NCBI GenBank assembly: GCA_030267965.1
Contig: BRYA01000037.1
Coordinates: forward strand, 1 to 37,393
DNA: 37,393 bases
Source: Triparma columacea
Lineage: Eukaryota > Sar > Bolidophyceae > Parmales > Triparmaceae
Direction: 5' to 3'
Below the pieces are notes generated by a model that saw only the letters and a program-made list of their open reading frames with translations, searched no databases and had not been told where the DNA came from. Every line of letters starts with the position of its first letter. The stretch's first letter is position 1. Positions 1-9,514 of the stretch are shown piece by piece. The position numbers and the translations under genes were made by a program.

Positions 1-62
1 GAGGGGGGTGAAGCTTACTGGCGGTCTGAATCTTAAATTTTAAAGAATGTTAAAAATCCCAA

Positions 63-2117
63 ATGTCAGCTTACCCAGTAGAATTCAGTCCCTGTTCAGC
101 TGTTCCCAGGACCACAAATCCAATACTAGCAACATTGGACAAAGACACGGGTATGTCATCTGTGCCAGTGACTTATGGAGAGCTGAGCTCGGATATCAAC
201 AGATTTGCGCCTAGTATAACCACTTCAGATGAATTCATGGTGGAAGAACTTCCATCATCAGGGGACGGGGGGAGGAAAAGAAAGGGGAGGGGGGGGGGAG
301 GAGGTACCATTGACTACGGGGAGGGGAGCGGGGGGGAGGAGGAGGGGGAGGTTGTATCGGAGGACCTTGGTATTATCCTTCCTGGGTTTGAAGGAGGGAA
401 TAAGGGTGAATCGATGGCAGGTGGTGTCGAAGAAGCGGGAAGCGAGGGAAGCGAGAATGGCGATGAAGAGGATGTATATATATCCGATGTGCTGGTTTGC
501 CAACCATGTGATGACGATGTGGAGATTGTTGCTAGGATGAGGAAGAAGACCAACAGCAGGAGCGAGGAGCGAAAGAAAGAAACGAGAATGGAATACAATT
601 ATGACGATAAGGAAGAAGACAATGACGAGGACGAGGACGATGATGACAATGAGGAAGACGACCAGAGGAGGAAGCAGAAGACGGGCATTGACGCGGGAGT
701 CTCCAAGGCCCTCCAAGGTCATCCCGTCATCCTCCAAGGTCACAAGATGAAGAATAAGGACTTCGACATGGCGTCCGAGTACGGGGTGGAGGGCCAGGAG
801 AGGATAGCAGAGGAGGCCGCGGCGGCAGCGCAGCGGAAGTGCGCGACGTGCGGGAGCGGGGAATCGTGCGAGGAGGACGTCGACAACGTGGGAACGTGGT
901 ACTGCACGAAGTGCTGGGAGGAGTACGACAACGGCTCAGGCGAAGAAGAAGGCAAGGGGGAACAGCAGGGGCAGCAGAGGAGGAGTGACGAGGACGATGA
1001 CTCTTTTAGGGTTAGGGTTATAACCCTAACACCTAACAGTATTATCAACACAATATGGTATAAGTGCCCGCAAGAAGGATGTGATTATAAGGCGAAGAAG
1101 AAAGACCACATCAAGTTACACCTTGCTAATACCCATGACATTGGCGTAACATGGCATACATGCCCTCTGAAAGGGTGTGAATATAAGTCGAAGCAGAGAT
1201 GCACCGTCAAGACGCACCTTGCTTATATTCACAATATTGGCGTAACTTGGCATACATGCCCTCAAGAAGGGTGTGATTATAAGGCTAAGGGGAGAAGCAC
1301 CGTCAAGCAGCATCTTGCTAATATTCACGGTATTGGCGTAACCTGGCATACATGCCCGCAAGAGGGGTGTGAATATACGACAAAGGACAGATCCAGTATC
1401 AAGGTCCACCTTGCTAATATTCACGATATTGGCGTTACGTGGTATCCATGCCCGCAAGAAGGGTGTGAATATAAGGCGAAGGAGAAAGCCAGGATCAAGA
1501 CCCACCTTGCTAGTATTCACGATATTGGCGTAACCTGGCATACATGCCCGCAAGAAGGGTGTGAATTTAAGACGAAGAAGAAAGGCAGTATCAAGCAGCA
1601 CCTTGCTGAAATTCACGGTATTGGCGTTACGTGGTATCCATGCCCGCAAGAAGGGTGTGATTATAAGGCGAAGCAGAGAAGCAGCGTTAAGGTACATCTT
1701 GCTAATATTCACGATATTGGCGTAACCTGGCATACATGCCCGCAAGAAGGGTGTGAATATAAGGCGAAGAAGAAAAGCAATATCAAGCTCCACCTTGCTA
1801 ATGCCCACGACATTGGCGTAACATGGCATAACTGCCCTCTAGAAGGGTGTGAGTATAAATCGAAGCAGAGATGCACAGTCAAGACGCACCTTGCATACAT
1901 TCACGGTATCGGTGTAACCTGGCATACATGTCCGCAAGAAGGGTGTGAGTTCAAGGCAAAGATGAGAGCCCACGTCAAGAAACACCTTGCTAACATTCAC
2001 GATATTGGGGTAACGTGGCATACGTGCATGAAAGAAGGGTGCGGATATAAAACAAAGGAGAAAAGCAACTTGAAGAAACATGTGCAGAACATTCACCCTG
2101 AAGTTGAAACATCTTAA
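63..2117 (+). CDS. C2H2 zinc-finger array protein, 684 aa
   Basis: A single open frame. Residues 1-255 are low complexity: a GGRKRKGRGGGGG basic/Gly patch near residues 68-80 and a long Asp/Glu tract around 180-200. A CxxC...CxxC pair (C260, C263, C281, C284, ending in WYCTKCWEEY) suggests a small treble-clef-like zinc site. From W332 to the end there are eleven near-identical 32-residue units, each a C2H2 finger with spacing C-x4-C-x12-H-x4-H and a DIGVTWHT-type linker. Nucleic-acid binding in the nucleus is the family expectation; the target is unknown. The linker is not the classic TGEKP, so fingers may not pack as in Kruppel-type proteins. The start is the first ATG of the open frame; no intron is evident, although the G-rich stretch at 280-350 is a place where one could be hidden. 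The downstream neighbour PFAS is on the same strand about 600 bp away. Confidence 0.8.
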   Translation: MSAYPVEFSPCSAVPRTTNPILATLDKDTGMSSVPVTYGELSSDINRFAPSITTSDEFMVEELPSSGDGGRKRKGRGGGGGTIDYGEGSGGEEEGEVVSEDLGIILPGFEGGNKGESMAGGVEEAGSEGSENGDEEDVYISDVLVCQPCDDDVEIVARMRKKTNSRSEERKKETRMEYNYDDKEEDNDEDEDDDDNEEDDQRRKQKTGIDAGVSKALQGHPVILQGHKMKNKDFDMASEYGVEGQERIAEEAAAAAQRKCATCGSGESCEEDVDNVGTWYCTKCWEEYDNGSGEEEGKGEQQGQQRRSDEDDDSFRVRVITLTPNSIINTIWYKCPQEGCDYKAKKKDHIKLHLANTHDIGVTWHTCPLKGCEYKSKQRCTVKTHLAYIHNIGVTWHTCPQEGCDYKAKGRSTVKQHLANIHGIGVTWHTCPQEGCEYTTKDRSSIKVHLANIHDIGVTWYPCPQEGCEYKAKEKARIKTHLASIHDIGVTWHTCPQEGCEFKTKKKGSIKQHLAEIHGIGVTWYPCPQEGCDYKAKQRSSVKVHLANIHDIGVTWHTCPQEGCEYKAKKKSNIKLHLANAHDIGVTWHNCPLEGCEYKSKQRCTVKTHLAYIHGIGVTWHTCPQEGCEFKAKMRAHVKKHLANIHDIGVTWHTCMKEGCGYKTKEKSNLKKHVQNIHPEVETS
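1011..1030. repeat. Perfect 20-bp palindrome of telomere-type repeats inside the coding sequence
   Basis: The sequence GTTAGGGTTA followed directly by TAACCCTAAC is its own reverse complement. It is a head-to-head junction of TTAGGG-type repeats, extended on the left by TTTAGG (from 1006) and on the right by ACCTAAC (to 1037). It is translated as part of the zinc-finger protein just before the first finger. Confidence 0.9.
1056..2114 (+). repeat. Tandem array of eleven 96-bp units encoding zinc fingers
   Basis: Unit starts (the Trp codon) fall at 1056, 1152, 1248 and every 96 bp to 2016. Phase and length are exactly conserved, and many synonymous positions are shared between units (for example the CACCTTGCTAATATTCACGA core). 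This suggests recent expansion or gene conversion. Units 2 and 9 share the variant KSKQRCTVKTHLAYIH, so a block duplication is likely. Confidence 0.95.
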
Positions 2118-2721
2118 AAACAGAGTTGATGCATCTAAAACCTCGTTTACCGTTGCTTAATATGAACAATGACAATGACAAAGTGTGATTTTTTCCCCAT
2201 CAAAGCACTTTCAGGAGGGTGTCAAAGGCTAGAATTTCAAGTCTCCTATAGTTCACGGAGGTACGTTTAAAATGTGATGAATTGTAAATATTATCGTTCG
2301 GCATTACAAACTGTACCCATAAACATGATTTCTGTAGCTATATACGTACAGATTGCTACAGATTGCCTCCCTCCACACCTTCCCACTCGTCGATACCTTT
2401 CATTCATTCCAACAATTTACCTTCTGAAAGCCTATCTAGCCTCATTTATACCATTTTTCGTCTTATGCAACTCATATGCTGCACTATGCTATAAAATTCA
2501 TCCCCAAAAATGCCCCAAATTTACCCATAATTTACCCCTAATTTACGCAAGAGCCAAATCAAGCTAAAACAATCATCTAACACACATCGCATTCCTTCGT
2601 TTCACTCCTCCATTGCACTCCTCCATTACGATCCTTAATTGTCAAACTCGTCACCACAGGAAACCCGTTAAAACCACAACAATACCTACACCCTCCCAAA
2701 CAACATACAATAACCTCAACA
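2118..2721. other. Intergenic, zinc-finger gene to PFAS
   Basis: AT-richer than the flanking coding DNA, and CT-rich just before the PFAS start. It holds a 97-codon open frame (2274-2567) without family resemblance or coding bias. I see only the 3' flank of the finger gene and the PFAS promoter/5' UTR here. Confidence 0.6.
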
Positions 2722-5700
2722 ATGACCATCCTCCATTACTACCGCAAATCACCCTCAGCCCCAACCTCCTTCCTCAGCACGGTCAAAGCACTCCTCCCCG
2801 CCTCAGACGCCGCCCTCCTCACCGGCATCGAGCGAGAGACTGTCTTTAACGTGTCCTGCACCTCCCCCCTCTCCCCTGCAGACCTCTCCAAGCTTGAGTG
2901 GCTCATGGCAGAGACGTTCGAGAAGGAAATGACCCGCCCTACCACCCCCTTTATCACTGCCTCCGACACCGTCTCAGCTGTCCTTGAGTTCGGGCCCCGC
3001 CTGACCTTCTGCTCGGCCTTCTCCTCCAACGCCTGCGAGATCTGCCTCCAGTGCGGGATCCCCTCCGTCGACCGCTTCGAGAGGTCCCTCCGTTACGGCA
3101 TCGTCTCCTCCTCCCCCCTCTCCCCTGAGGGTATCGAGGCCTTCAAGGCAGCCATGCACGACAGGATGACCGAAATGATATACCCGGAGCCCATCCAGAG
3201 CTTCGACGCAGGTGTCACCCCCGCTCCCGTCACCACCGTCCCCATCATGGAGGAGGGAAAGTCTGCCCTTGAGGCAATCAACGCCTCCAAGGGCCTAGGG
3301 TTTGACGACTGGGACCTTGACTACTACACCGACCTCTTTGTCAAGAAGCTAGGGCGCAACCCCACCGACGTCGAGTGCTTCGACATGGGGCAGAGCAACA
3401 GCGAGCACAGCAGGCACTGGTTCTTCGGCGGCAAGATGGTGATCGACGGGGAGGAGAAGGAAGACACCCTCTTCCGCATGGTCAAGGACACCCTGAAGAC
3501 CTCCAACCAGAACTCCGTGATTGCCTTCCACGACAACTCCTCCGCGATCCGCGGGTACGACAATGTCCCATTCATGAAGTCCTCCGACCCTTCCACCTCC
3601 TCCCCCATGGTCACAGAGTCCCTAACCCTCCACCCCATCCTAACCGCCGAGACCCACAACTTCCCCTGCGGGGTCGCCCCCTTCCCCGGGGCCGAGACCG
3701 GCACCGGCGGGCGCCTCCGCGACGTCATGGCCACCGGCCAAGGCGCTCACTCCGTCGCCGGCATCTCCTCCTACTGCGTCGGCAACCTCCAGATCCCCAA
3801 CTACCCCCTCCCCTGGGAGGACAAGACGTTCGAGTACCCTAGCAACCTGGCGACGCCGCTGGAGATTGAGGTGGAGGCGAGCAACGGGGCGAGCGACTAC
3901 GGGAACAAGTACGGGGAGCCTGTCATCAACGGCTTCACGAGGTCCTTCGGCCAGAGGCTCCCCAACGGGGAGAGGTTCGAGTGGGTCAAGCCCATCATGT
4001 TCTCCGCCGGGGTCGGGTCCATGGACGGGAGGCACACCGTCAAGGGCTCGCCCGAGAAGGGCATGCTCGTCGTAAAGATCGGGGGGCCGGCGTACAGGAT
4101 CGGGGTCGGGGGGGGAGCAGCGTCCAGCAGGGTCCAGGACAGCAAGAACGCGGACCTGGACTTTGACGCGGTGCAGAGGGGGGACGCGGAGATGGAGAAC
4201 CGCATGAACAGGCTCATGAGGGCGTGCATCGAGCTGGGGGAGGGGAACCCTATCATCAGCGTCCACGATCAGGGGGCGGGGGGGAACGGGAACGTCCTGA
4301 AGGAAATCGTGGAGCCTGCGGGGGCAGAGTACGACATCAGGAAGGTCTACGTAGGGGACAAGACCATGAGCGTCATGGAGATATTCGGGGCCGAGTACCA
4401 GGAGAACAACGCGCTCCTCATCAAGCCTGAGAGCGAGGCGCTTTTCAAGGCCATGGCAGACAGGGAGAACTGCCCGTTCAGGATCCTGGGGGTGGTCACT
4501 GGGGACGGGAAGGTCGTCGTCAAGGACTCGGCGGACGGGTCCACCCCCGTTGACCTGCCCCTTGAGCTCGTGCTAGGCAAGATGCCCCAGAAGACCTTCA
4601 AGGACTCTCACGTCCCAGACACTTCCTTCGTCCCCTTCACCCTCCCCCCCTCCACAACCACCCACGACGTCCTCGACAGGGTCCTGAGGAACCTCGCCGT
4701 AGGGTCGAAGCGCTTCCTTGTCCACAAGGTCGACCGCTCCGTCACGGGACTCGTGGCCCAGCAGCCGTGCGTTGGTCCCCTCCAGATCCCCCTCGCCAAC
4801 AACGGCGTCATCGCACACTCCCACTTCGCCACGACCGGGACCGTCGTCGCGGTTGGGGAGCAGCCCATAAAGGGCCTGGTTAACGCCGCGAAGATGGCAA
4901 GGCTGACGGTAGCCGAGGCCATGACGAACATAATGTGGGCGAAGATCTCCGCCATCGAGGACATCAAAGCCTCGGGCAACTGGATGTACGCCGCCAAGCT
5001 CGAGGGGGAGGGGGCCAAGATGTGGGACGCGTGCGTGGCGCTGAGGGACGGACTCGTGGAACTGGGGGTCGGCATCGACGGAGGGAAGGACTCGCTTAGT
5101 ATGGCGGCCAAGTGCGGGGATGAAGTCGTTAAGGCTCCGGGAGAGGTGAGAATGTAGAAGGGGGGGGAGTGTTTGTTGGGGAGTGTTTGTTGGGAGACGG
5201 AAACTAACACAAAAAACACGCGCCAACGCACCCTCGCTCGCGCTTCAAAAACCTCCACAGCTCTCCCTCACGTGCTACGTGACCTCGCCCGACATCAGGC
5301 TCTCCGTTACCCCTGACCTCAAGTGCGTCGGCGGCTCCGTCCTTGTCTACGTCCCCTGCGGCGGGGACAACACCAAGGCTAGGGTGGGGGGGAGCATCCT
5401 CGCCCAGTGCTACAACCAGGTCGGCAACAATGACGACATCCCGGACGTGGAGAGCTTCCAGGTCCTCAAGAAGGCGGTGGAGGTCACGCAGGTACTCATT
5501 GGGGAGAAGAAACTTCTCGCCGGGCACGACAGGAGCGACGGGGGGCTCGCCGTCACCCTCCTCGAGATGGCCTTCGGGGGCAACTGCGGCATTAAGGTCG
5601 ACGTCCCCGACACCGGTAACAACGGCGCCATCGCAACCCTCTTCAACGAGGAGGCTGGTTTCGTCGTCGAGGTCGCAGGGAGCGACGCCGCAGACACAGT

Positions 5701-6784
5701 CAAGGCCTACGAGGCCGCGGGGGTCCCGGCCTTCAACATCGGGACCGTCACGTCCGACAGAAACGTATCGGTCTCTGTCAACGGGGCGGCGGAGATCACC
5801 GGGACCACAGCCGCGCTCAGGGACCTCTGGGAGGAGACCTCCTTCCAGCTCGAGAAGCGCCAGCGCGACCCCGCCCTAGTCCAGCTTGAGCAGGACGGGC
5901 TAAAGGAGAGGAAGGCCCCCAAGTGGAGCCTCACTTACACCCCAGAGGCCACCCCTGAGGCCGTCATGAAGGCCGCGGACAAGCCCAAGGTAGCCATCCT
6001 TAGGCAGGAGGGGACCAACGGGGACAGGGAGATGTGCGCCGCCTTCCTCTCGGCGGGCTTCGACGCCTGGGACGTGAGTGTCAAGGACCTCCTGGAAGGC
6101 AAGGTCAACCTCAAGGACTTCAGGGGAGTCGTGGCGTGCGGGGGGTTCTCCTATGCCGACACGCTGGACTCGGCCAAAGGGTGGGGGGGGGTTATCAAAT
6201 TCAACGAGGGCCTCAAGCAGCAGTTCGACGACTTCAGGAAGAGGAAGGACACCTTCGGCCTCGGCATCTGTAACGGGTGCCAGCTCTTCGCCCTCATGGG
6301 GTGGGTCCCCAACAGCAGCGACGTCCTCCCCGAGGAGAAGCAGCCCAGGCTCGTCCACAACGACAGCGGCAGGTTCGAGAGCAGGTTCTCCTCCGTCAAG
6401 ATCGGGAAGTCTCCCTCCATCTTCTTCAAGGGAATGGAAGGTTCCAGCATGGGCGTCTGGGTCGCTCACGGGGAGGGCAAGTTCTACTTCCCCGACGAGG
6501 CCGTCTACGCCTCAGTCAAGGAGAAGGGCCTCGTCCCCGTGAGCTACTGCGACGACGACAACAACGTCACCACCACGTACCCCTTCTGCCCCAACGGGAG
6601 CAGGGACGGAATCGCAGCGCTGTGCAGCGACGACGGGAGGTTCCTGGCGTTCATGCCGCACCCGGAGAGATGCTTCTTGAAGTGGCAGTGGCCGTGGATG
6701 CCGAGGGATATGCAGGAGGGAGAAGGGGACGCGGGACCGTGGCTTAAAATGTTCCAGAACGCACGCGACTTCGCTAGCAACTAA
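2722..6784 (+). CDS. PFAS: Phosphoribosylformylglycinamidine synthase (FGAM synthase), 1315 aa
   Basis: Catalyses the ATP- and glutamine-dependent conversion of FGAR to FGAM, step 4 of de novo purine synthesis. Two exons: 2722-5145 (808 codons) and 5261-6784 (507 codons plus stop); the 115-bp intron runs GTGAGA...CACAG in phase 0 and joins VVKAPGE to LSLTCYV, a conserved place in the family. Visible hallmarks are ETHNFPCG (from E310) with the following GTGGRLRD, the HDQGAGGNGN loop, and a C-terminal class I glutamine amidotransferase domain with nucleophile Cys1148 in GICNGCQLF and the His1275/Glu1277 pair in HPERC. Length is as expected for the single-chain eukaryotic/gamma-proteobacterial form (about 1300 aa). 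The ATG has a good context (AACAATGACC) and the N-terminus has no obvious targeting peptide, so a cytosolic location is inferred. Coding DNA is very GC-rich at third positions. Confidence 0.97.
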
Positions 6785-7383
6785 GGGAGGAGGGTGAAGG
6801 GGGGGGGGGGAGAGAGTGGAGGGAGGGGGAGGGGGGGGGAGAGGGGGGGGACACTTTCGACTGGAAACTGGGCGTGAAAATTAAGCAGGGCCTGAAGGGT
6901 TGTCCAAAGCAATAGCGGCCATGCTGCTGGCATAAAAACAAAGGTTGAACGATGTCGAGGATGAGTTAGTGGAATAAGTAGAAGGGAAACTGATATTGGC
7001 ATGTGAAAACACCTTTCGGCTTAAGTTCGTTTGTCGCTTTCAAAAAGAGGAGAGACAATATATGACTGCTTCAATCGGAGTCTTGCAGTCTTGCAGCAGC
7101 TATGACAGGGTGTTACGATAAAGCGGAGGTCACGCGACAGTACACACAGGATTTTTTTGAGATGGGGGAGTTGGTAAGTGAAGGAGGTCAAAGTTTAATT
7201 TAAGGTGGAGTTAGGGGCAAGAGCGTCAAGGTGGGGAAGGTTAAGGGGAGACTCACGGACGATGTTAATCGACGGAATGAGTTATGGGTTGGAAATATAA
7301 TTAACGGACAAGTTTTCTTGCATCAGGAAAAGAATGATCCATTCATCCCCTCCCCCCCCCCCCCTCTCATGACTACTGTAAAT
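6785..7383. other. Intergenic, convergent region with G homopolymers
   Basis: Lies between the stop of PFAS and the stop of the minus-strand SDR gene. It starts with runs of G and GGGGA (6799-6850), then moderately AT-rich sequence, and a C run at 7349-7362. I see no gene or RNA in it. The open frame 7231-7791 (+) is mostly the antisense of the last SDR exon. Confidence 0.6.
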
Positions 7384-8663
7384 TTACGCAGCATTCTGTC
7401 CGCCCCCTTCCCAGTTCCAAAGTATCTTAATCTTGTTCCCCTTCTCCACCTCGTGTTTGAAAGCCACGGTCTTCTCTTCGAGTGTCTCCATGGTGTTGAT
7501 ATTGTGAATCACCCCCCCTTCATTTCCATCCTTCCTCGCACATATCCCTGCACATATGTCCCCGATCCTCGAGCTAAGCGGCACATCCCTCGGTTCTCTC
7601 GCCCTCTCCTCATCCGTCCTATTAACCTTCAACCCAACCCTAACCTCGCTGCTAGTAACGCCCTCGTAGCCCCTAACCTCCTGCCTAATACTCTCCGCCA
7701 ATCCCTGCACGGCACGTGCTCCCACCATGACATGGGGGTTACGGGTTATAACGGAGTTACCAGATTCACCGGTTACGAATGTGTAGGATGAGGAGGCGGA
7801 GCTCGCGCGAAGACGCGGGAGGAGATGCTGGGCGGCGCTGAAGTGAAGCTGCGATGAGGAAAGTGATGAGTGAAGGGTTACATTTGTTGGTGTAAAAGTT
7901 AAGCTCAAGAAGGGTTGTGTCTTGTTGATTTTCGCTACTATAGCCGCCACCTTACCTTCAAGCTCTGCTGGCTCGCGCTAAGGAACTCATCAACGTCATT
8001 TTCAAGGAACCCCTTGCTAGGTACAGTCATGCGGGACTCGTCCATGGAGGAGAAACCGCCACTCCGACCGTTTGCCCACCAGCGGACAGCGCCATGAGCA
8101 ACGACGTGGTTCAGGCTGACGTTAGAGTAGGATAGGGTCTGCGATGAGCGAAGCGAATCCCGAAAATGATTCTATTTGTTGGAGAGTGACACGGAGAATA
8201 TATTCGCTATGCGCCCTGGCTTGAAGTTCTGGCATGGAGGTCATTCGACGACACACGAATTGCCCCCCTCTTCCAATTCTCACCTTATTCACAGTCTCAT
8301 TCGCCTTACCAGGGAGGAGACTACCGTGAACCGTGATGAGTTTAGGATGATTTGACAGATCAGTACTCAAGTTCTGGAGACGAGACTCAGACCTTGAATT
8401 GACGATCACATTCGCTCCAGCTAATAATAAACTACGTGAGATATTGCGTCCTATCGGACCAATACCACCAACGACCTAAAAAGAGCAATATGAGTAAGTA
8501 AGAATAGAGATAACACCACACGCCGCAGCATGCCATTTCCCTTTAATGGTATCTAGGATGGTGACGACAATTTCAGGAATGTGATTGAGATATTGTTGGA
8601 TTACTTGACCTTGACGACGATCTACTGATAACGTACCCAGATTGTTTGTCCAAGCAAAGACAT
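7384..8663 (-). CDS. Divergent short-chain dehydrogenase/reductase-like protein, 288 aa, four exons
   Basis: Reconstructed as complement of 7384-7848, 7956-8138, 8284-8475 and 8637-8663; every junction is phase 0. The first exon is only 27 bp (MSLLGQTIW) with donor GTACGT; the others use GTGAGA and GTAAGG. The joined protein starts with a beta strand and the Rossmann glycine motif GGIGPIG (residues 12-18), then VIVNSRSESRL, the LNHVVAHGAVRWW segment at the place of the SDR NNAG strand, SLKLHFSAAQHLLPRL (helix 4), SSYTFVTG (strand 5) and GARAVQGLAESIRQE (helix 5). That order is the SDR fold, so NAD(P)-binding is likely. The catalytic YxxxK is absent: the equivalent stretch reads NPHVMVG (171-177). 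The substrate is unknown and the protein may be non-catalytic. The short first exon and the acceptors are inferred; a continuous SDR pattern across all four pieces makes them convincing. Confidence 0.75.
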
Positions 8664-8714
8664 GTTAATCCAGAAAAATTGGACCTGAGACCAGAGCCCC
8701 TCCAAAAAAAAGTC
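8664..8714. promoter_or_regulatory. 51-bp divergent promoter space
   Basis: The inferred start codons of the SDR-like gene (8663, minus) and the HesB-like gene (8715, plus) are only 51 bp apart, so both transcripts must start in or near this segment. No TATA-like box is obvious. If the upstream in-frame ATG at 8646 is used instead, the two coding regions would overlap. Confidence 0.45.
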
Positions 8715-9421
8715 ATGAATATCTTTGCTAAACGAGCCTTGCGGTTATCGCAGCCGCTATTAAATTGTCCATGCTCGTCTCTGTATCTCAATTCTCAAAG
8801 TCGTGCTCTGTCATCTCTGTCAATGTCACATAATTCCACACTTTCTTCGACTCCATCGACCCTCTTCCTCCCCAGAATTCTTACCAACTGTAGCTTCTCG
8901 ACGAGGACTAGGGCCCGAATCAATCCCTTACGGAGCTTCTCGGCGAGGGTAGCAACTCCAACTCGTCGAATAGTGGTCCTGAAACCTCTTCGTCCCTGCA
9001 TCTCCATCAATGAACAGGCAAGAGATTATTTTGTGTCTCTTATCAAGCACATTAATCCCGAGGGTGGTGGGATACTGATACAGTTCGTGCATTCTACCTC
9101 TGGACAGCCTCGCATGGTATTCTCAATGTCCTTCATGAATGAGGATGACTTGGCAAGGGAGGAGGGGGAGGTTGGTGGGGAGAAGGTGGAGCTTGAGGAG
9201 GTGAGAATGTCCTTATTCGGGCTCGCTGCATAATTATGCTGGCTAATGCTCACCCTCGTTCCCCCCCGCCACGCCCCCTCCTCACCCTAACGCAGGGTTC
9301 GTTTCTTTACATACACAGGAGTGCCTTTATGAAGCTGCTCGGTTCGTCCTGTCAGCTCGATGTTAAGGGGGAGGTTGAGTTTCTGGACAAGGAGGGTTTC
9401 AAAATAAACCCGAATGTGTAA
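8715..9421 (+). CDS. HesB/IscA-like fold protein without Fe-S cysteines, probably organellar, 203 aa
   Basis: Two exons: 8715-9200 and 9296-9421, intron GTGAGA...ACGCAG, phase 0. An in-frame ATG at 8646 exists, but the ATG at 8715 gives MNIFAKRALRLSQ, a typical amphipathic presequence, followed by an Arg/Ser-rich stretch, so I chose it. The folded part begins near RIVVLKPL and resembles the A-type Fe-S carrier layout: SINEQARDYFVSLI, GGGILIQFVHS (place of the GGCSG loop), EDDL, LYIHRSAFMKLLGSS and the ending GFKINPNV, like the GFxxxNPN of IscA. None of the three cluster-binding cysteines is present: the first is replaced and the CGCG tail is missing. Mitochondrial location is inferred. It could instead be a different small family with a similar pattern. 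Confidence 0.55.
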
Positions 9422-9514
9422 TAGCCTGTTTTCGTTCCATTCCCAAATAATCTTTCAATTGTTAATTAACCCACCCACAAACCTAACCTAATTTCAAACC
9501 TTTTCCTAACCATT

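Noticed and set aside
258..743. Minus-strand open frames opposite the zinc-finger gene
   Set aside because: They are antisense to a low-complexity acidic coding stretch and have no family resemblance.
1116..1829. Long minus-strand frame opposite the finger repeats
   Set aside because: Its repeats just mirror the 96-bp units; no known protein pattern.
2274..2567. 97-codon frame between the finger gene and PFAS
   Set aside because: No domain, no coding-type composition, in AT-rich intergenic DNA.
7231..7791. 186-codon plus-strand frame
   Set aside because: It overlaps the last exon of the SDR-like gene in antisense; the minus strand has the family signal.
8573..8791. Minus-strand 72-codon frame across the SDR start
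   Set aside because: It crosses intron 1 and exon 1 in the wrong frame; the joined SDR exons explain the region.
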